31,530 bases of DNA from Candidatus Avelusimicrobium facis (GCA_900762815.1 CAAFHX010000023.1:1-31530), one strand, 5' to 3'. Positions 24,141 to 31,530 are shown, counted from the stretch's first letter. Made by a program: numbers and translations. Notes: generated by a model from the letters alone, not told the origin.

Positions 24141-24995
24141 ATGTGGGATTATACCGATAAAGTCATGGACCATTTCCGCCACCCGCGCAATGTGGGGGTG
24201 GTGCCAAATGCAGATGGCACGGGCCAAGTGGGCAGCCTGGTGTGTGGGGACGCGTTGAAATTGACGCTCAAGATTAACAAAGAAACCGAAGTCATTGAAG
24301 ACGCTAAATTTGAAACCTTCGGCTGTGCCAGCGCCATTGCCTCCTCTTCCGTGTTAACGGAGATGATTATAGGCAAGACCTTGGCGCAAGCCTCTAAAAT
24401 TACCAACCAAGACATTGCCGATGAGCTGGGCACCTTGCCGGCGGAAAAAATGCATTGCTCGGTCATGGGGATGGAAGCCTTGGAAGCGGCCGTAAAGAGC
24501 TACCGCCAAGGGGGGCAGCCCGTGGTGTTTGAGCAGCAGGCCGAAAAGATAGTCTGCCACTGCTTTAATGTCTCCGAAGAGACGATTATCAAAGCCATTC
24601 GCGCCAACCACCTTAAAACGGTAGAAGAGGTTACCTTTTATACCAAAGCCGGCGGCGGTTGCGGCCAGTGCAAAGGGGAAATCCAAAAGATTTTAGATAA
24701 AGTAAACTCCTGCGCCTTGCCGGAGGAAAAGCCGGCAGCCGCAAAGCAATTTGCCGCGATGACCATCGTGGAGAAAATCAAACGTATTGAACAGGTGCTG
24801 GAAGAGTTTGTCCGCCCGCAGCTAAACAAAGACGGCGGCAGCGTGGAGCTGGTGGATGTGAACGGCAACGCGGTTAAGGTGCGTTTGCTGGGCATGTGCC
24901 ACGGTTGCCTGGCCGCAGACGCCACGTTAAAGGGATTTATTGAAAAAACGCTCAAGGAAAAGTTGGACCCGTCCATCACCGTGGAAAAAGCGTAA
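24141..24995 (+). CDS. nifU: Iron-sulfur cluster scaffold NifU (full length)
   Basis: Three-domain scaffold for Fe-S cluster assembly, 284 residues. The N-terminal IscU-like domain has the cluster cysteines C35 (with D37), C62 and C106. The central ferredoxin-like domain carries C139-x-C141 and C174-x-x-C177 for a permanent 2Fe-2S cluster. The C-terminal Nfu domain has MCHGC (C253, C256). All nine cysteines expected from the Azotobacter protein are there. ATG 24141 follows GAGGAG by 6 nt; longer frames upstream would cross the promoter and lack similarity. No other nif genes are here, so this serves general cluster assembly, fed by NifS 10 nt downstream. Confidence 0.97.
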   Translation: MWDYTDKVMDHFRHPRNVGVVPNADGTGQVGSLVCGDALKLTLKINKETEVIEDAKFETFGCASAIASSSVLTEMIIGKTLAQASKITNQDIADELGTLPAEKMHCSVMGMEALEAAVKSYRQGGQPVVFEQQAEKIVCHCFNVSEETIIKAIRANHLKTVEEVTFYTKAGGGCGQCKGEIQKILDKVNSCALPEEKPAAAKQFAAMTIVEKIKRIEQVLEEFVRPQLNKDGGSVELVDVNGNAVKVRLLGMCHGCLAADATLKGFIEKTLKEKLDPSITVEKA

Positions 24996-25005
24996 GGAGC
25001 CGGTT

Positions 25006-26172
25006 GTGAAACTGATTTATATGGATAACAATGCCACCACACAGGTGGCCCCCGCCGTGGCTGAGGCCATGCGGCCGTACTTTACGGAAAAATACGGCAA
25101 CGCTTCCTCTATGTATCCGCTGGCGGCGCAAGCCAAAAAAGCCATGGATATCGCCCGCGCAGAAGTGGCGGCGTTAATCGGGGCGGACTATCCGGACGAA
25201 ATCATTTTTACCTCGTGTGCCACGGAAAGCGACAATACCGCCGTTTTTTCCGCCGTGCGCAGCTTCCCGCAGAAGAAACATATTATCACCTCAGCCGTAG
25301 AACACCCGGCCATATTGCACCCGTTTCAATTTTTGCAAACGCAAGGCTATAAAGTGGACTACATCGGGGTGGACGCCCAGGGCCGCTTTAATATGGAGCA
25401 ATACGAAAAGGCCCTCACGGACGATACGGCCCTGGTGTCGGTCATGTGGGCCAATAGCGAGACAGGCACCTTGTTCCCCGTGCCGGAAATTGCCGCCTTG
25501 GCCAAACAGCACGGCGCTTTGTTTCATACGGATGCGGTGCAAGTGATGGGCAAAGAGCCCGTGACGGTCAAAGGTACGGGCATTGACATGCTGTCTTTGT
25601 CCGGACATAAATTTCATGCGCCCAAAGGCATTGGCGCTTTGTACGTGCGGCGCGGAACGCGCTTTAGTCCCTTTTTGTTGGGCGGACACCAAGAAAAGGG
25701 TCGGCGCGGCGGCACCGAAAACATCCCCTATATTGTGGGCTTAGGTACGGCAGCGGTGTTGGCCAAAACCCGCACCGAAGACGGTACCCTGCAAAAAATG
25801 GCTGCCTTGCGCGACCGCTTGCAAGAAGGGCTGCTCCGCCGCATCCCGGATTGCAAAGTAAACGGAGACCCGCAGCACCGCGTGGCCAATACGGTCAATA
25901 TCAGCTTTGGCTATGTAGAGGGAGAGGCCATTTTAATGTATCTCAATGAATACGGCATTTGCGCTTCGTCGGGCTCTGCCTGCACGTCGGGCTCGTTGGA
26001 GCCGTCGCATGTATTGCGCGCCATGGGGGTGGATTTTAAGTTTGCCCATGGGTCGGTGCGGTTTTCTCTCTCGGAGCAGAACACCCAAGAAGAAGTAGAC
26101 AAAGTCTTGGAAGTGATGCCGGGCATTATTGAAAATCTGCGCAAAATATCGCCCTTTTCCCGCTTGGCCTAA
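25006..26172 (+). CDS. nifS: Cysteine desulfurase NifS
   Basis: PLP enzyme that takes sulfur from cysteine for NifU. 388 residues from GTG 25006, chosen because AGGAG lies 6 nt upstream and YMDNNATTQV is the canonical opening; an in-frame ATG at 24940 lies inside nifU and gives an unrelated extension. Landmarks: FTSCATESDN, TSAVEHPAIL, HTDAVQ, the PLP lysine in SLSGHKFHAPKG (K202), GGTENIPYIVG, and the persulfide cysteine in SSGSACTSGSLEPSHVL (C326). The short SACTSG loop is of the group I NifS/IscS type. Together with NifU it forms a minimal cluster-assembly unit ending in a strong terminator. Confidence 0.97.
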   Translation: MKLIYMDNNATTQVAPAVAEAMRPYFTEKYGNASSMYPLAAQAKKAMDIARAEVAALIGADYPDEIIFTSCATESDNTAVFSAVRSFPQKKHIITSAVEHPAILHPFQFLQTQGYKVDYIGVDAQGRFNMEQYEKALTDDTALVSVMWANSETGTLFPVPEIAALAKQHGALFHTDAVQVMGKEPVTVKGTGIDMLSLSGHKFHAPKGIGALYVRRGTRFSPFLLGGHQEKGRRGGTENIPYIVGLGTAAVLAKTRTEDGTLQKMAALRDRLQEGLLRRIPDCKVNGDPQHRVANTVNISFGYVEGEAILMYLNEYGICASSGSACTSGSLEPSHVLRAMGVDFKFAHGSVRFSLSEQNTQEEVDKVLEVMPGIIENLRKISPFSRLA

Positions 26173-26197
26173 TGGGGCAAAGCAATGGGTTTAAGAG

Positions 26198-26229
26198 GAC
26201 GCCCCCGCTTGCTGAGGGCGTCTTTTTTT
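26198..26229 (+). terminator. Intrinsic terminator after nifS
   Basis: GACGCCC (26198-26204) pairs with GGGCGTC (26216-26222), followed by seven T. Confidence 0.92.
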
Positions 26230-26237
26230 GTTAGGAT
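26229..26237 (+). promoter_or_regulatory. Possible extended -10 promoter of the 5'-nucleotidase operon
   Basis: TGTTAGGAT directly follows the nifS terminator T-run, about 50 nt before the ATG, which has its own AAGGAG. TAGGAT is a weak -10 match. Confidence 0.35.
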
Positions 26238-26288
26238 AGAAACAAGCTGCCGGGCTGCAGGCCGGCTTTATCTCAAGGAGACTTGCCG

Positions 26289-27755
26289 ATGAAAAAACTA
26301 TTTTTGGCGTTTGTGCTGCTTTTATCGGCCGTGGGGCTGTTTGCCAAGACCACGGTCCTTTACCATACCAGTGATACGCATGGCTTTTTTTACTCGCGTA
26401 ACGGGCAGGGCGGTTTTGCCGCGCTGGCCAGCGTGCTCAAAAACGGGCCCAAACATTATTTGCTCTTAGACAGCGGGGATTTTGCCAACGGCACGGCGGA
26501 GGCCAAAACCTCTAAGGGGCTTAAAAGCGTGGCCTTGATGAACGCGCTGGGTTACCACGCCACCACCATCGGCAACCACGAGTTTGATTTTAAAGACCCG
26601 GGCGTGGAACCGATTTTAAAAAATATTAAATTTTCCGTCTTGGCCGCTAACTTTTTTGAGCGCAAAACGGGCAAATATCCGCCGTTGGTCAAACCGTATC
26701 AAATCTTTGACGTAGACGGGGTGCGCGTGGCCGTCATCGGCCTGGCCAACCGCTACCCGACCAATGAAGCCAAAAGCTATAAGTTTGGCAAGCCGTTGGC
26801 CGCCTTGGAAAAGGCCCTCAAAGAAGTGGAAAAACAAAAGGTTAATGCCGTGGTGGTCATCGTGCACGACGGCTTAAACGATACCAAGCACGGCACCCTG
26901 GCGTATGTGGGGCAAATCGGGCAGAAATTCGGCGGACGCGTGAATGTGGTGCTGGGCGGGCATGTGCACGCTATTGTGCAGAACCAATACATCAACGGCA
27001 CTTTATTTGTAGAAAGCGGTTGCTATATTCAAAACGTCAGCAAAGTAACTTTGGAAACCGATGACAAAACGGGAAAGTTCGTTTCGGCCCATTCGGAGTT
27101 AATCCCGCTGGTCATTGAAAAAGTGGGCGAGGATGAAAAAATCAAAGCCTATGCCGAATCGCTCAAAGAGCCGGGGATGGACGAAGTGTTTGGCGAAGCA
27201 GCCGAAAAAATCAGCCGTTTTTCTTCCGTCAAGGAACACAAAGACGGCCCGCTCAATGATTGGATTGCCGATTTGGGGCGCGCCGCTGCCGGCACGCAAA
27301 TTTTCGTGCACAATAACGGCGGTACCCGCGTGGACATGCAAAAAGGTCCCGTCACCCGCCGCGACACCACCGACATCCACCCCTTTGACAACGGCATCGT
27401 AACGATGACGGTAGACGGCCGCTTTTTGAAGTATTTGGTCAAAAAATCCCTGTTGCCGCGCAGCTTGTTTACGTATTCCGGGATGAGCATTACTTACCGC
27501 AACAAAAAGGGCAAAATCAAAGATTTGCAAATTTTGGTGGACGGCAAACCGGTGGAAAACCACAAAAAATACACCTTGGCCAGCAATGCTTACATTGCCT
27601 ATGGCGGCAGCGAGGGGTGGCCCTTTAAGCGCATTAAAGAGGAGGACAAAAAATTGCTGGAAGGGCTGACCATCCGCTCCGTGCTGGAAAACGGACTCAA
27701 AACACAGTCGCCGGTTAAGGCCTTGCCCACGGGACGGATTGTAGAATTTAAATGA
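26289..27755 (+). CDS. Secreted 5'-nucleotidase family phosphohydrolase
   Basis: 488-residue UshA-like enzyme expected in the periplasm to dephosphorylate nucleotides or related phosphoesters. Residues 1-19 form a signal peptide (cut near FA|K). The N-terminal calcineurin-like metallophosphatase domain keeps every metal ligand motif: HTSDTHG (D29, H31), DSGDF (D64), GNHEFD (N96, H97), IVHDG (H193) and GGHVH (H225, H227). The C-terminal substrate domain has HNNGGTRVD and a late YGGSEGWPF loop, where the family stacks the base. AAGGAG lies 9 nt before the ATG. It overlaps the next gene by ATGA. True substrate unknown; 5'-nucleotidase, 2',3'-cyclic phosphodiesterase or UDP-sugar hydrolase are all possible. 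Confidence 0.92.
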   Translation: MKKLFLAFVLLLSAVGLFAKTTVLYHTSDTHGFFYSRNGQGGFAALASVLKNGPKHYLLLDSGDFANGTAEAKTSKGLKSVALMNALGYHATTIGNHEFDFKDPGVEPILKNIKFSVLAANFFERKTGKYPPLVKPYQIFDVDGVRVAVIGLANRYPTNEAKSYKFGKPLAALEKALKEVEKQKVNAVVVIVHDGLNDTKHGTLAYVGQIGQKFGGRVNVVLGGHVHAIVQNQYINGTLFVESGCYIQNVSKVTLETDDKTGKFVSAHSELIPLVIEKVGEDEKIKAYAESLKEPGMDEVFGEAAEKISRFSSVKEHKDGPLNDWIADLGRAAAGTQIFVHNNGGTRVDMQKGPVTRRDTTDIHPFDNGIVTMTVDGRFLKYLVKKSLLPRSLFTYSGMSITYRNKKGKIKDLQILVDGKPVENHKKYTLASNAYIAYGGSEGWPFKRIKEEDKKLLEGLTIRSVLENGLKTQSPVKALPTGRIVEFK

Positions 27756-29248
27756 AACAAGTCGTTGGATTGCTTTTCGTTTTGATAGGTTTGTTGTGCG
27801 CCGGCTGCGGCCACGAAGAAACGCCTGCGGTGAATTTATTTTTCACTTCGGATATAGAGGGCGTCTTCTGGTCGCGGCCGGAGCCGCGTTATGGCAATGA
27901 AGTGACGGGCGGTTTGTCTGTATTAAAAGCTTTTTTGGACAAGCAAACCTTGCCCTTTATTTTGCTGGAGGGCGGTAATTGGTTTTCCCAAACGCCGGAG
28001 GGGAACCTCTCCCAGGGGGGATATTTCAACACGGCGGCCGCCACGCTGCCGTACGCCGGGCGTTTGTTTACCGAAAAAGATTTAGTGTACGGCTGGCCCT
28101 CGCTGAGCCATATGATGAAAGACTCCCCCGCGCCGTTTATTCTTTCCAATGTGCAGACGGCGCAAGGCCAACAGCCCGCCGGGTCGCGTCCGTGGCTGCT
28201 CAAAGAAGCAGGCGGGGTAAAGGTGGGGATTTTTGGTTTGGTGAGTACGCACGCCGCGCATGGAAAGCAGCGGGTAAACGGTTTAAAAGTAACGGACGAA
28301 ATTACCGCCGCGCGGCAGACCGTGCAGCTTTTACGCGATAAGGGCGCGCAGGTGGTGGTGCTGATGAGTGCGTTGGGCTCGCCGGAGGATGAAACCGCGC
28401 TGACCGATGCGGGCTTGGCCGAGGAAGTGAGCGGCATGGACATTATTTTAAGCTCCAATTTGGGGCGCGAACAGGCCGAAACAGACCGCGTGGGCAAGAC
28501 GCTGATTGTGTATCCCGGCTCTAAATTAGACGGGGTAGGGCGCGTCAGTTTGTTTATGAATAAAGACGGCAGCTTGGCTTCCGCCCGGTTTGAAGACGTG
28601 GTGCTGTACCGGCGGGATTGGGGCGAGGATGCCGCCGTGGCCGAGCAAGTGGCCCAGGTGCGCCGCACGGCGCGCGGACAAATGGGCCGGGTGGCCGGGA
28701 AATTGGACCAAGGTTTAAGTGGACGTTTGGACGCAGAGTCGGATTTGGGGGATTTTGTGGCCGATTGCCTGCGCAAGTGGGCCCGCAGCGATGCGGCGGT
28801 GGTGTATTCCGATTCCTTGCGCGCGGACTTGCCCGCGGGAAATATAACACAGTATGATTTGTATAAATTGTACCCGTATGCCGACAATGTAACGTATTTG
28901 ACCATCAAAGGCAGCGCCCTGCGCCAGGCCTTGGAAGAGGGGCTGTCTCTGCCCGGCAACTTTGCCCAAATTTCGGGCTTGCAGGTGCGTTATAACCCGG
29001 CTTTGCCCGCCGGGAAACGGATTTTGTCGCTGCAGGTAAACGGGAACGCCTTTTCTCCTTCGGCCACCTACCGGGTGGCGGTTACGGACCACGCGCTTTC
29101 GGGCGGGGCCGGGCACGACGGATTTATTGATTCTTTGGAGTTTAAAAATACCCAGGTGGAAGTACGCACGGTATTGCGCCTGTGTTTGGCCGGGAATAAA
29201 CCCGTCCCGGCTCCGCAAGGTTCCCGCTGGAAGGAAATCAAAAAATGA
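27752..29248 (+). CDS. Degenerate 5'-nucleotidase paralogue lacking metal ligands, probable lipoprotein
   Basis: 498 residues, colinear with the preceding gene. The signal peptide ends in LLCAGC, a lipobox-like site with an unusual Cys at -3 (lipid Cys19). The metal motifs are gone: HTSDTHG has become FTSDIEG (D34 stays, His to Glu36), DSGDF has become EGGNW, GNHE is absent, IVHDG aligns with LMSALG and GGHVH with SSNLGR. The C-terminal domain is better kept: SDSLRADLPAGNITQYDLYKLYP matches the family's NSGGIRADLPAG region, retaining the Arg. It is therefore probably catalytically dead in the phosphatase domain but able to bind a ligand. It overlaps both neighbours by ATGA, so all three genes are made together. 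A frameshifted enzyme is ruled out by the intact frame. Confidence 0.88.
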   Translation: MKQVVGLLFVLIGLLCAGCGHEETPAVNLFFTSDIEGVFWSRPEPRYGNEVTGGLSVLKAFLDKQTLPFILLEGGNWFSQTPEGNLSQGGYFNTAAATLPYAGRLFTEKDLVYGWPSLSHMMKDSPAPFILSNVQTAQGQQPAGSRPWLLKEAGGVKVGIFGLVSTHAAHGKQRVNGLKVTDEITAARQTVQLLRDKGAQVVVLMSALGSPEDETALTDAGLAEEVSGMDIILSSNLGREQAETDRVGKTLIVYPGSKLDGVGRVSLFMNKDGSLASARFEDVVLYRRDWGEDAAVAEQVAQVRRTARGQMGRVAGKLDQGLSGRLDAESDLGDFVADCLRKWARSDAAVVYSDSLRADLPAGNITQYDLYKLYPYADNVTYLTIKGSALRQALEEGLSLPGNFAQISGLQVRYNPALPAGKRILSLQVNGNAFSPSATYRVAVTDHALSGGAGHDGFIDSLEFKNTQVEVRTVLRLCLAGNKPVPAPQGSRWKEIKK

Positions 29249-30216
29249 CCGCTTGGGTGCATGAATTAAAAATCGGTTCTTTTACCGCCCCCAACAATTT
29301 ATGGTTGGCCCCGATGGCGGGGGTTACGGACGGGCCGTTCCGCGCCCTGTGCTTGCGCGGAGGGGCCGGCGTGGTGTGTGCGGAAATGGTCTCTGCACAT
29401 GCGGTGCATTACGGCAATGCCCGCAGCCGGCGGATGTTGCAGGTGGACGCGCGGGAAAAGCCGGTATCTATGCAGATTTTTGGCTCAGACGAGCAAACCA
29501 TTGCCGAAGCCGCTTTGGCGGCGGAGGCCTGCGGGGCCGATGTAATAGATATCAATGCCGGGTGCCCGGTCAAAAAAATCAACAAGGCCGGGGCCGGGTG
29601 CGTGTTGATGAAGGACCCGGTGCATTTGGGGCGTTTGGTGGCGGCTGCAGTCAAAGCGGTCAAAGTCCCCGTGACGCTTAAAACCCGCATTGCGCTCAAA
29701 CGCGGCGTGCTGTTGGGGGCGGAAATCGCCCGCGTGGCCGAAAGCGAGGGCGCGGCCGCCGTGGCCATGCATGCCCGGGCGGCGGAGGATGTACACAGCG
29801 GGGAGCCGGATTTGGAAGCGTTGGCCCACGTGTGTGCGGCGGTTAAAATCCCGGTGTTGGGCAACGGGGGGATTACGGACGGGGCCGTGGCAGAGCAATT
29901 TTTTAAGGCGGGCTGCGCGGGGCTGCTGATTGGCCGTGCGGCGGTGGGAAACCCCTATATTTTCCGCGATATAGCCCAAGCCTTAAACGGGCAAACGCCC
30001 GCCCCGATGGGCCCGGCGCGCCGGGTACAAATTTATTTGGAACTGATTGAAGAAAATGTGTTGCGCTACGGTGAAAAAATCGGCATTGGGCGCAGCAAAA
30101 AAACGGCGGGCTATTGGCTGCGGGACTTCCCCAACGCGGCCGAAGTACGCGGGCGGTTTGTGCGTCTGGAGCAGCTGGCCGATATCCGCAGCCTGTTTGC
30201 CGGGCTCACGTTCTGA
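29245..30216 (+). CDS. dusB: tRNA-dihydrouridine synthase, DusB-like
   Basis: FMN enzyme that reduces uridines in the tRNA D-loop. 323 residues: a TIM barrel starting LAPMAGVTDGPFRALC, then CAEMVSA, SMQIFGSDE, the catalytic cysteine in NAGCPVKKINKAGAGCVLM (C107), VTLKTRI, AMHARAAEDVHSG and the FMN phosphate loop GNGGITDG...GLLIGRAAVGNPYIF. A helical C-terminal RNA-binding domain follows (KTAGYWLRDFPNAAEVRGRF). The position of the motifs fits DusB. The start lies in the stop of the degenerate nucleotidase gene. Functional relation to the two secreted proteins is not apparent. Confidence 0.94.
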   Translation: MTAWVHELKIGSFTAPNNLWLAPMAGVTDGPFRALCLRGGAGVVCAEMVSAHAVHYGNARSRRMLQVDAREKPVSMQIFGSDEQTIAEAALAAEACGADVIDINAGCPVKKINKAGAGCVLMKDPVHLGRLVAAAVKAVKVPVTLKTRIALKRGVLLGAEIARVAESEGAAAVAMHARAAEDVHSGEPDLEALAHVCAAVKIPVLGNGGITDGAVAEQFFKAGCAGLLIGRAAVGNPYIFRDIAQALNGQTPAPMGPARRVQIYLELIEENVLRYGEKIGIGRSKKTAGYWLRDFPNAAEVRGRFVRLEQLADIRSLFAGLTF

Positions 30217-30243
30217 TTTTTCCTATACATCTTGCTTTTCTTT

Positions 30244-30252
30244 TGGTATAAT
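30244..30252 (+). promoter_or_regulatory. Extended -10 promoter of rplM-rpsI
   Basis: TGGTATAAT followed by ATAC, as before nifU. TTGCTT at 30232-30237 is too close to be a -35 box. Predicted leader about 70-75 nt. Confidence 0.7.
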
Positions 30253-30271
30253 ATACAGGAAACCACGAGTC

Positions 30272-30307
30272 ATTAATGCAGCGCCCACCACTGCGCTGCG
30301 CTTTAAT
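30272..30307 (+). promoter_or_regulatory. Hairpin in the rplM leader, candidate L13 autoregulatory site
   Basis: GCAGCGC (30278-30284) pairs perfectly with GCGCTGC (30293-30299) over an 8-nt loop, and ATTAA (30272-30276) can pair with TTAAT (30303-30307), separated by a small asymmetric internal loop. It lies wholly between promoter and ATG. Ribosomal protein L13 operons in other bacteria carry leader structures that bind a product; whether this one is homologous is not known. Confidence 0.45.
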
Positions 30308-30330
30308 AACAAAAGGTAGAAATAAAACTT

Positions 30331-30756
30331 ATGACGAAAACTTTTTTGCCTTCCGTCAAGGAAGTTGACACCGCCCGCAAATGGCACCACATTGATGCCA
30401 CGGGCCAAACCCTGGGCAGACTGGCCACCCGCGTGGCCGTGCTGCTGATGGGCAAACACAAAAGAACCTACACCCCTCACATGGATTGCGGTGATTTTGT
30501 CGTCGTTACCAATACCAACAAAATCAAAGTAACCGGTAACAAAATGGAAGAGAAAGTGTATTTCTCTCACTCCGGCTATGCCAAAGGCGCCAAAGAAACC
30601 CCGCTCAAACGCCAGTTTGAAAAGGACTCCACCAAAGTGCTGGAATTGGCCGTTAAACGCATGTTGGATGTGAACCGCTTGCGCGCGCCGCGCATGAAAC
30701 GCTTGCGCTTGTTCAGCGGGGAAGAACACGAATTCGCCGGCAGATTTGCCAAATAA
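30331..30756 (+). CDS. rplM: 50S ribosomal protein L13
   Basis: 141 residues, the usual length. It has the family segments WHHIDATGQTLGRLATRVAVLLMGKHK, GDFVVVTNTNKIKVTGNK, YFSHSGY and RAPRMKRLRLFSGEEHEF. It binds 23S rRNA early in large-subunit assembly. Its own promoter and structured leader lie upstream; rpsI follows 14 nt after the stop, the standard bacterial L13-S9 operon. Confidence 0.98.
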   Translation: MTKTFLPSVKEVDTARKWHHIDATGQTLGRLATRVAVLLMGKHKRTYTPHMDCGDFVVVTNTNKIKVTGNKMEEKVYFSHSGYAKGAKETPLKRQFEKDSTKVLELAVKRMLDVNRLRAPRMKRLRLFSGEEHEFAGRFAK

Positions 30757-30770
30757 GAGGGATGAGTCTT

Positions 30771-31166
30771 ATGAACAATACCAAAGAAATTAAAACCGGC
30801 CGCCGCAAAACCTCCGTCGCTCAGGCCAAATTGGCCAAAGGCACCGGTGTTATTACCGTAAACGCCAAAGCATTGGCGGACTATTTTAAAGGCCATGAAA
30901 AATATCAGGCTGTCGTTAAAGCTCCGTTGACGGTAACGAGCTTGGAAAAAGAATACGACGTTACTGCCAAAGTGCAGGGCGGCGGCATTTCTTCCCAGGC
31001 GGGTGCTTTGCGCCACGCCATTGCCCGCTCTGTGGCTGAAATCAGCGAAGAGCTCAAGAAGACCGTCAAGAAAGCCGGCTTCTTAACCCGCGACCCCCGC
31101 ATGGTGGAAAGAAAGAAACCGGGTCAGCCGGGTGCCAGAAAACGCTTCCAGTTCTCCAAACGTTAA
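30771..31166 (+). CDS. rpsI: 30S ribosomal protein S9
   Basis: 131 residues with TGRRKTSVAQAKLAKGTGVITVN near the start, VQGGGISSQAGALRHAIARSV, LTRDPRMVERKKPGQPGARKRFQFSKR at the end, where the C-terminal Lys-Arg tail reaches the P-site tRNA. ATG 30771 is preferred over the in-frame ATG at 30762, because GAGGG (30757-30761) is 9 nt from the former and touches the latter. Confidence 0.97.
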   Translation: MNNTKEIKTGRRKTSVAQAKLAKGTGVITVNAKALADYFKGHEKYQAVVKAPLTVTSLEKEYDVTAKVQGGGISSQAGALRHAIARSVAEISEELKKTVKKAGFLTRDPRMVERKKPGQPGARKRFQFSKR

Positions 31167-31190
31167 GCGTTTCCTGCAAAAGTGTTTTAC

Positions 31191-31225
31191 AAAACCCCTT
31201 GGTGTTGTTTGCCAAGGGGTTTTTC
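31191..31225 (+). terminator. Intrinsic terminator after rpsI
   Basis: AACCCCTTGG (31193-31202) pairs perfectly with CCAAGGGGTT (31212-31221), with a T-run after. Confidence 0.92.
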
Positions 31226-31347
31226 TTGGATTGTTTTTTAGGGGTTTTAAAATGGCGAAAATCTGTTTTTTATCGGCGCTCCGAGGACCGCTGCGCAAAC
31301 GGCGAACGACGTAATGACGAAAGACCCTTGCAGTTATCAAATAAGGT

Positions 31348-31373
31348 CATCCCCGAGAGTCTCAGTCGGGGAA
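31348..31373 (-). repeat. Palindromic repeat, copy C
   Basis: TCCCCGA (31350-31356) pairs with TCGGGGA (31366-31372). On the minus strand it reads ...TTCCCCGA...TCGGGGATGAC, matching copy A (TCGGGGATGAC at 8213-8223) in arm and 3' flank; the loop differs. Confidence 0.6.
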
Positions 31374-31432
31374 CTTCGTCTTACCAAGTTAAATAAGGAA
31401 AACCACTCTCTTTGTTCTCAATATCAGCGGAA

Positions 31433-31461
31433 GATTCCCGACAACATTCCTCGGGAATGAC
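31433..31461 (+). repeat. Palindromic repeat, copy D
   Basis: ATTCCCGA (31434-31441) pairs perfectly with TCGGGAAT (31451-31458) over a 9-nt loop CAACATTCC, then GAC. The loop shares CATTC with the region ACATTCGGGG of copy A. It lies just 3' of the minus-strand partial gene. Confidence 0.65.
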
Positions 31462-31464
31462 ACT

Positions 31465-31530
31465 TTATTTTGCAGTGACCTCAATCTTATTGTTTTTGCC
31501 GTTTATTTTTGTTTTGTCATCGTAGAAGTT
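31465..31530 (-). CDS. C-terminal end of an unidentified protein (runs off the window)
   Basis: On the minus strand an open frame enters from the right edge and ends in TAA at 31467-31465, giving the 21 residues NFYDDKTKINGKNNKIEVTAK. The polar, alternating pattern looks like the last strands of an exported or surface protein. Too short to identify, and it could be chance. Confidence 0.4.
   Translation of the reverse strand, partial: NFYDDKTKINGKNNKIEVTAK

Larger units (their letters stand above)
31226..31464. other. Non-coding stretch with palindromic repeats
   Basis: After the rpsI terminator I see no convincing gene up to the minus-strand stop at 31465. Two hairpin repeats are listed separately. 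GACGTAATGA at 31308-31317 is identical to the ten bases at 8221-8230 just before and over the pilin A start, which hints that this is debris of the same repeat-associated sequence. No pilin coding remnant follows it. Confidence 0.5.

Noticed and set aside
26040..26172. nifU-nifS as part of a nitrogen-fixation cluster
   Set aside because: No nitrogenase or other nif genes are adjacent, and NifU/NifS serve general Fe-S assembly in many non-fixing anaerobes.
27889..28959. 356-codon minus-strand open frame inside the degenerate nucleotidase gene
   Set aside because: Ser/Pro/Arg/Thr-rich shadow frame; the plus strand has the signal peptide, family alignment and overlapping starts.
31308..31347. 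Third pilin cassette or remnant near the right edge
   Set aside because: Shares the ten bases GACGTAATGA with the pilin A start, but no GFTLIE coding sequence follows in any frame.
1..31530. CRISPR array, prophage or insertion sequence
   Set aside because: No regularly spaced direct repeats, no transposase, integrase or phage genes, and no long terminal inverted repeats with target duplications were seen; the short palindromes are listed as repeats only.

Overview
The window is a dense, mostly housekeeping stretch of a bacterial chromosome with GC-rich coding sequence and short AT-rich gaps. The best taxonomic guess is a gut-type member of Elusimicrobiota. That is an inference from a Gram-negative cell plan (a predicted outer-membrane barrel protein), two stand-alone type IV pilin-like genes among housekeeping genes, a MutL that keeps its endonuclease motifs, and a full-length NifU. 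No rRNA or marker phylogeny was available to confirm it. I see no phage, transposase, integrase or CRISPR array.

Layout. 1-2590: the 3' part of alaS (its start lies outside the window), closed by a terminator. 2780-3298: an unrecognised small secreted protein with three copies of a tyrosine-rich motif at an exact 51-residue period. 3412-3495: tRNA-Tyr(GTA) on the minus strand. 3619-8062: mutS and mutL, overlapping and coupled. 8227-8763: an orphan pilin-like gene. 8896-11339: hpt and ftsH. 11442-16258: glmM, pdxJ, glmS and nnrD, tightly packed, joining UDP-GlcNAc supply with B6 synthesis and NAD(P)H repair. 16299-17186: a membrane-anchored alpha/beta hydrolase. 17296-17808: a second orphan pilin. 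17857-24013, minus strand: gph, glycerate kinase, an outer-membrane-type protein with a duplicated small N-terminal domain, a small two-helix membrane protein, recN and nadK. 24141-26172: nifU and nifS. 26289-30216: a secreted 5'-nucleotidase-family enzyme, a paralogue that has lost its metal ligands, and dusB, joined by ATGA overlaps. 30331-31166: rplM and rpsI. 31167-31530: a terminator, two palindromic repeats and the last 21 codons of a minus-strand gene that runs off the edge.

Regulation. Promoters look like extended -10 elements (TGNTATAAT or variants: TGGTATAAT twice, TGATACAAT twice, TGTTATAAT, TGCTAGAAT) without a clear -35 box. At mutS, the hydrolase gene, gph and nadK the -10 box ends only 6-8 nt before the ATG and no Shine-Dalgarno is present, so leaderless transcripts are likely. 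Strong intrinsic terminators separate most units.

The most interesting items are the two pilin cassettes with a shared 5' flank, one of which carries a palindromic repeat seen twice more at the right edge; the 51-residue repeat protein; the active/degenerate 5'-nucleotidase pair; and the duplicated-domain outer-membrane protein coupled to glycerate kinase. All of these are read from sequence alone.
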